Shown here one piece after another: positions 9,174 to 11,824 of a stretch of 11,824 nt of DNA (its first letter is position 1; the number at the start of each line of letters is the position of its first letter). The translations under genes were made by a program, and so were the position numbers. The DNA is taken from the NCBI RefSeq assembly GCF_002999335.1, contig NW_020312335.1:1-11824 (forward strand), written 5' to 3'. Source of the DNA: Cyclospora cayetanensis (lineage: Eukaryota > Apicomplexa > Conoidasida > Eucoccidiorida > Eimeriidae). The notes below the pieces were generated by a model. That model was not told the DNA's origin and ran no database searches. It saw only the letters and a program-made list of their open reading frames with translations.

Positions 9174-11261
9174 ATGGCAAGGACACGCCGTAGCAGTGTC
9201 TCTGCAGCCCACGAACTTTCCTTGCCGGAAAGTCATCCGGACTCCCAGGGATTTACTGGTGGTCGTCTTACTTTAAACAAGGCAGAACCTAGAGTGTCTG
9301 TCAGTGCGGCTCGTGTAGACCGCATGGGCCTTCATTTGTCCCTAACGATCCCCTTTGACTCTTCTGTCGCACCAAAAGCAGGAAGAAACACATGTAGAGA
9401 GGCTCCAAAGGAGACCACGTTTTCGCGTCAAAACCCCCCCACTGATCCAACAACGTGGCGCAGAACGGCTTACTCCAAAGGATCTTTGCTGCACCCTACC
9501 GGAAACGTATCCGCTCATTCTACTCGTCAAGCAAGCCAGAAGGCGAAAGAAGCACAGGCAAACAAAGGCTTACTGAAGACAAATGGCCATGGTCGCACTC
9601 GCGCAGGCACACCGATGCGTACGATAGAGGCTGGCATGCCAGCCAACACACGTAGCACCCCTTGGACAAATGGTGCTTCACCGTCACACACCGCTACTGC
9701 ATCATTGAGAGAGACTCCATACAATCTTAGAGAGAGATGGACAGCTGTGCGGGGGACCAAGCTACATGAAGAAGATTTAGTATCATTTCCATGCGTAATA
9801 TGTAGCACTCGTGGCAAGCGAGCACGAGTGCGGCAGGTGTCTGCTAGTTCCTTGTCAGAAAGCGCGCTGAGTTCGCCTGCAATGCACCATGATACAGCAA
9901 ATGGGCGTGCCTTTTCTTCCACTCAGATGCCTGCCCGGGGCTTGGGCTCTAGAAAATATAGTGGCACAATGCTAACCAAACAAATTGCAGGCCTCTACAA
10001 ACTACTGCAAATTAGTCAAACTTTATATGCAAAACAACGTCATTGTAGAGCAGGTTGTAGGAACGATACGAGTAACGGCAGCATGGGTGCGCGAAGACAT
10101 AGTTCAGAGAGCCCTGGATACTTCGCTCACCCAATAGTAACGCAATGCTTTGACTTTTGGAAGGCTGGTACAGGAGGACTGGGAGCTTCCGCAACAAAAG
10201 TCATAAGCTGCCCTCTCAGGAGCTATCCGAAAAATGCATTTTGGGTGGGGCTTACCCTTTTGGTAAGCTTTTGGAGGGGGGGCTCCGGGTGGTATTTCTG
10301 GCTGCTTGCAGCTGTATGCTCCGCGCTTTTGGAGCCATTCAATTCCGTAGTCCTTCTTGAGCATGGTAGCCACCTTACACGCGGCCAGTTTTATCTTACT
10401 GAGTCTCCGGAAGTGCTTCAGCAGTGCTCGCAGCTAGGACGCATCTGCATAGAAGCCACAAGGGAGGTTTGTGGCCTTCCCGTTGACTTACCACTGCATG
10501 AATGCATATATCTTGGTCATGACGTGGCAGCAAGAGACTCTGGTGGCTTTGTCGACTACGCCCAAACCTCAGGAAGTGCATCTCAAGGAACGCTTGCTTT
10601 GGCACAGCTGCTCCAAGGGGTGGCTTCGTTCGTATTGCCTCAACTGCCGTCCGCCTTAATACCTGTACCACCCGTTCACGGCACTTTGGAATCGGAGGGT
10701 GACACACTTCTGCAAAGCTACTTTCCTTTGTATAATCATACAAATGACCCCGGACGACTAGTGTCAAGCACAAATGCTGCATATATAATCCCGGACAAGA
10801 CTGGCCAGCTAGGGATTGCCCTAGCTCGCCGCTCATCGATCTTCGCAATTGCCATGGAAACGCCTGAAGCAGTGAAACCGGAGGGAGAGTGTGCCTCTCC
10901 AGAAGTGCGCCACTTTTCCGTGTACATACAAGTGGATGATGAACATCGCTCTATGTGTCCGTCATCCTCCAGAGATACATTACATGCGAAGACGCACGCG
11001 AAATCCCGTGGTCGGTGGTGTGAGGTCGGAAGTTTTGAATATCGATGCTCTAGCGTAAGAGCTCTGCAGGTTTTTTGCCTGCATACTCCGCGTCCAAGTT
11101 CAAGACCGGCAAGTCCCTGGACTACTACCGGCAGTGGCGTTTGCAGGGGCACAACGGGGTGGCAAACCGAACGAGTCTTCATTGTACTGAAAAGTAATTG
11201 GGGAGCCGATGCAACCCGTGTGCATAGACTTCGGGTCTTGGCAAGACCCTCACCACCCTAA
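9174..11261 (+). CDS. Orphan 695-residue protein, possible single-pass membrane protein
   Basis: I do not recognise this protein. Nearly 700 codons without a stop in DNA of mixed base composition is far beyond chance, so it codes or did so recently. The first ATG has a strong Kozak setting (GCCATGG). Residues 1-200 are rich in Ser, Thr, Pro, Arg and Lys with little hydrophobic content and look disordered. Cys207 and Cys210 form a C-x2-C pair followed by a basic patch (RGKRARVR, 213-220). Residues 356-386 form a long hydrophobic run (FWVGLTLLVSFW, then WYFWLLAAVCSALL) with a short Arg-Gly-Gly break, either one bent or two short membrane segments. A second, milder hydrophobic run covers 474-498. 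There is no N-terminal signal peptide. The last 60 residues are Arg/Pro/Thr-rich and could be read-through of an intron or non-coding tail. AATAAA follows the stop by about 90 bases. It may be one large exon of a longer gene. Confidence 0.7.
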   Translation: MARTRRSSVSAAHELSLPESHPDSQGFTGGRLTLNKAEPRVSVSAARVDRMGLHLSLTIPFDSSVAPKAGRNTCREAPKETTFSRQNPPTDPTTWRRTAYSKGSLLHPTGNVSAHSTRQASQKAKEAQANKGLLKTNGHGRTRAGTPMRTIEAGMPANTRSTPWTNGASPSHTATASLRETPYNLRERWTAVRGTKLHEEDLVSFPCVICSTRGKRARVRQVSASSLSESALSSPAMHHDTANGRAFSSTQMPARGLGSRKYSGTMLTKQIAGLYKLLQISQTLYAKQRHCRAGCRNDTSNGSMGARRHSSESPGYFAHPIVTQCFDFWKAGTGGLGASATKVISCPLRSYPKNAFWVGLTLLVSFWRGGSGWYFWLLAAVCSALLEPFNSVVLLEHGSHLTRGQFYLTESPEVLQQCSQLGRICIEATREVCGLPVDLPLHECIYLGHDVAARDSGGFVDYAQTSGSASQGTLALAQLLQGVASFVLPQLPSALIPVPPVHGTLESEGDTLLQSYFPLYNHTNDPGRLVSSTNAAYIIPDKTGQLGIALARRSSIFAIAMETPEAVKPEGECASPEVRHFSVYIQVDDEHRSMCPSSSRDTLHAKTHAKSRGRWCEVGSFEYRCSSVRALQVFCLHTPRPSSRPASPWTTTGSGVCRGTTGWQTERVFIVLKSNWGADATRVHRLRVLARPSPP
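9806..9830. repeat. Inverted repeat inside the long ORF
   Basis: CACTCGTG and CACGAGTG form a perfect 8-base stem around a 9-base loop, directly after the Cys210 codon. It encodes part of the basic patch. It could form an RNA hairpin, but nothing else suggests a regulatory role. Confidence 0.3.
11233..11249. repeat. Short palindrome GGGTCTTG-G-CAAGACCC
   Basis: A perfect 8-base inverted repeat around a single G, covering the last codons of the long ORF just before its stop. Its central 13 bases match those at 7877-7889 on the opposite strand. As a hairpin with a one-base loop it would not fold well, so a binding site or chance is more likely. Confidence 0.4.
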
Positions 11262-11353
11262 TGGATATACGTTGCTCAAAGATCATCTATCTGACAGTTC
11301 TTCTGGCCTCTGGAACCAACAAAGGAATAACACACTCCTCTCAGCTTCAATGC

Positions 11354-11359
11354 AATAAA
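11354..11359 (+). terminator. Possible poly(A) signal
   Basis: AATAAA lies about 93 bases after the stop codon of the long ORF, a usual distance for a eukaryotic polyadenylation signal. The 11262-11390 stretch holds nothing else. Apicomplexan genes do not strictly need this hexamer, so the call is tentative. Confidence 0.3.
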
Positions 11360-11390
11360 TCCAGCTGATGCTCACAACCAAGCAAGCTCT

Positions 11391-11824
11391 AAAGGCCCCA
11401 ACAGCCTCAAAGCAGCCCTACAAGGCTCGACCATTTTTACCAGCAGGCTCAAAAATTCGACGCCAGCTAGCTCCTCTGCCGTCCTAGTGCATCCGCTCAC
11501 AGATACAGGCCCCTAATAACAACGCATTCTTGGGATGACGCTCACTGATTAGTCCAGTGGTATACCGGGCCTCCACAACGCAATGTCGTAGAGAGGGTCT
11601 CTAATGCGGGCAGATTATGACTGTGTCGAAGTCTCAAATCTATTAGTCACAATGTGCAGTCTTCATATAAATGATTTCAAGAGTTTATTCCAAAACCGCC
11701 AATCTTTGGACCTGGTTTGGGAACTGAGAAATCAATGCAAATACTCCACGAAGATGTCACTGAAATTAGTTTCTGTTTCTACCCTTTCACGTTCAATGGG
11801 CCGGCTGCTACACGCCTGCAAGCC
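11391..11824 (+). repeat. Diverged direct repeat, copy 2, reaching window end
   Basis: This is the partner of 6360-6850 in the same orientation; anchors are given there. It begins about 130 bases after the stop of the long ORF and is still matching at the last bases of the window (cacgcctgcaagcc against cacgcctgtaagtc), so its right end is not seen. It is about 60 bases shorter than copy 1 between 11590 and 11728. The pair brackets about 4.5 kb including the long ORF. Confidence 0.7.

Noticed and set aside
9527..11182. Minus-strand frames of 131, 150 and 148 codons under the long ORF
   Set aside because: They are opposite-strand shadows of the 695-codon frame, overlap each other and show no recognisable content.
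11294..11315. Short inverted match to the LTR sequence around 325-345 (tggcctctgg)
   Set aside because: The match is about 20 bases with mismatches and does not extend, so chance is likely.

Overview
The window looks like repeat-rich nuclear DNA of a eukaryote. It carries a decayed LTR retrotransposon, a pair of diverged dispersed repeats, one long intron-less reading frame and long gene-poor stretches. There are no bacterial signals such as operons or Shine-Dalgarno sites. My best guess is a coccidian apicomplexan. It rests on how closely the wording of the integrase and RNase H relics resembles chromovirus-type Ty3/Gypsy elements that I remember from Eimeria and its relatives, and I could not check it. 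The CAG-repeat tracts typical of Eimeria coding regions are absent, so the genus stays open.

Left half (about 265-5997): an old Ty3/Gypsy LTR retroelement on the minus strand. Two diverged direct repeats of about 260-280 bases (265-525 and 5720-5997) behave as its LTRs. Read from high to low coordinates, the interior holds a possible gag start (5685-5572), a CCHC zinc knuckle whose His has become Tyr (5044-5003), an unassigned stretch, the N-terminal LPPRRP motif of reverse transcriptase (RT), the RT palm with its LDL and YFDD motifs and the RT connection, then RNase H, integrase (HHCC finger, core, GPY/F module), a weak chromodomain candidate, a purine-rich tract and the 3' LTR. Almost every domain has stops or frameshifts, and several catalytic residues are replaced. 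The element cannot make its own enzymes.

Right half: a 490-base repeat (6360-6850) recurs in the same orientation at 11391-11824, running to the window edge. Between the two copies lie about 2.3 kb with no recognisable gene and then a 695-codon plus-strand ORF (9174-11261). Its start codon has a good Kozak context, a TATA-like box lies 46 bases upstream and an AATAAA follows the stop by about 90 bases. I recognise no family in the protein. It has a long basic, Ser/Thr/Pro-rich N-terminal half, a C-x2-C next to a basic patch, and one strong hydrophobic stretch near residues 356-386.

The two halves do not form a pathway. The most open question is whether the second repeat pair brackets the orphan ORF as terminal repeats of a second mobile unit or by coincidence.
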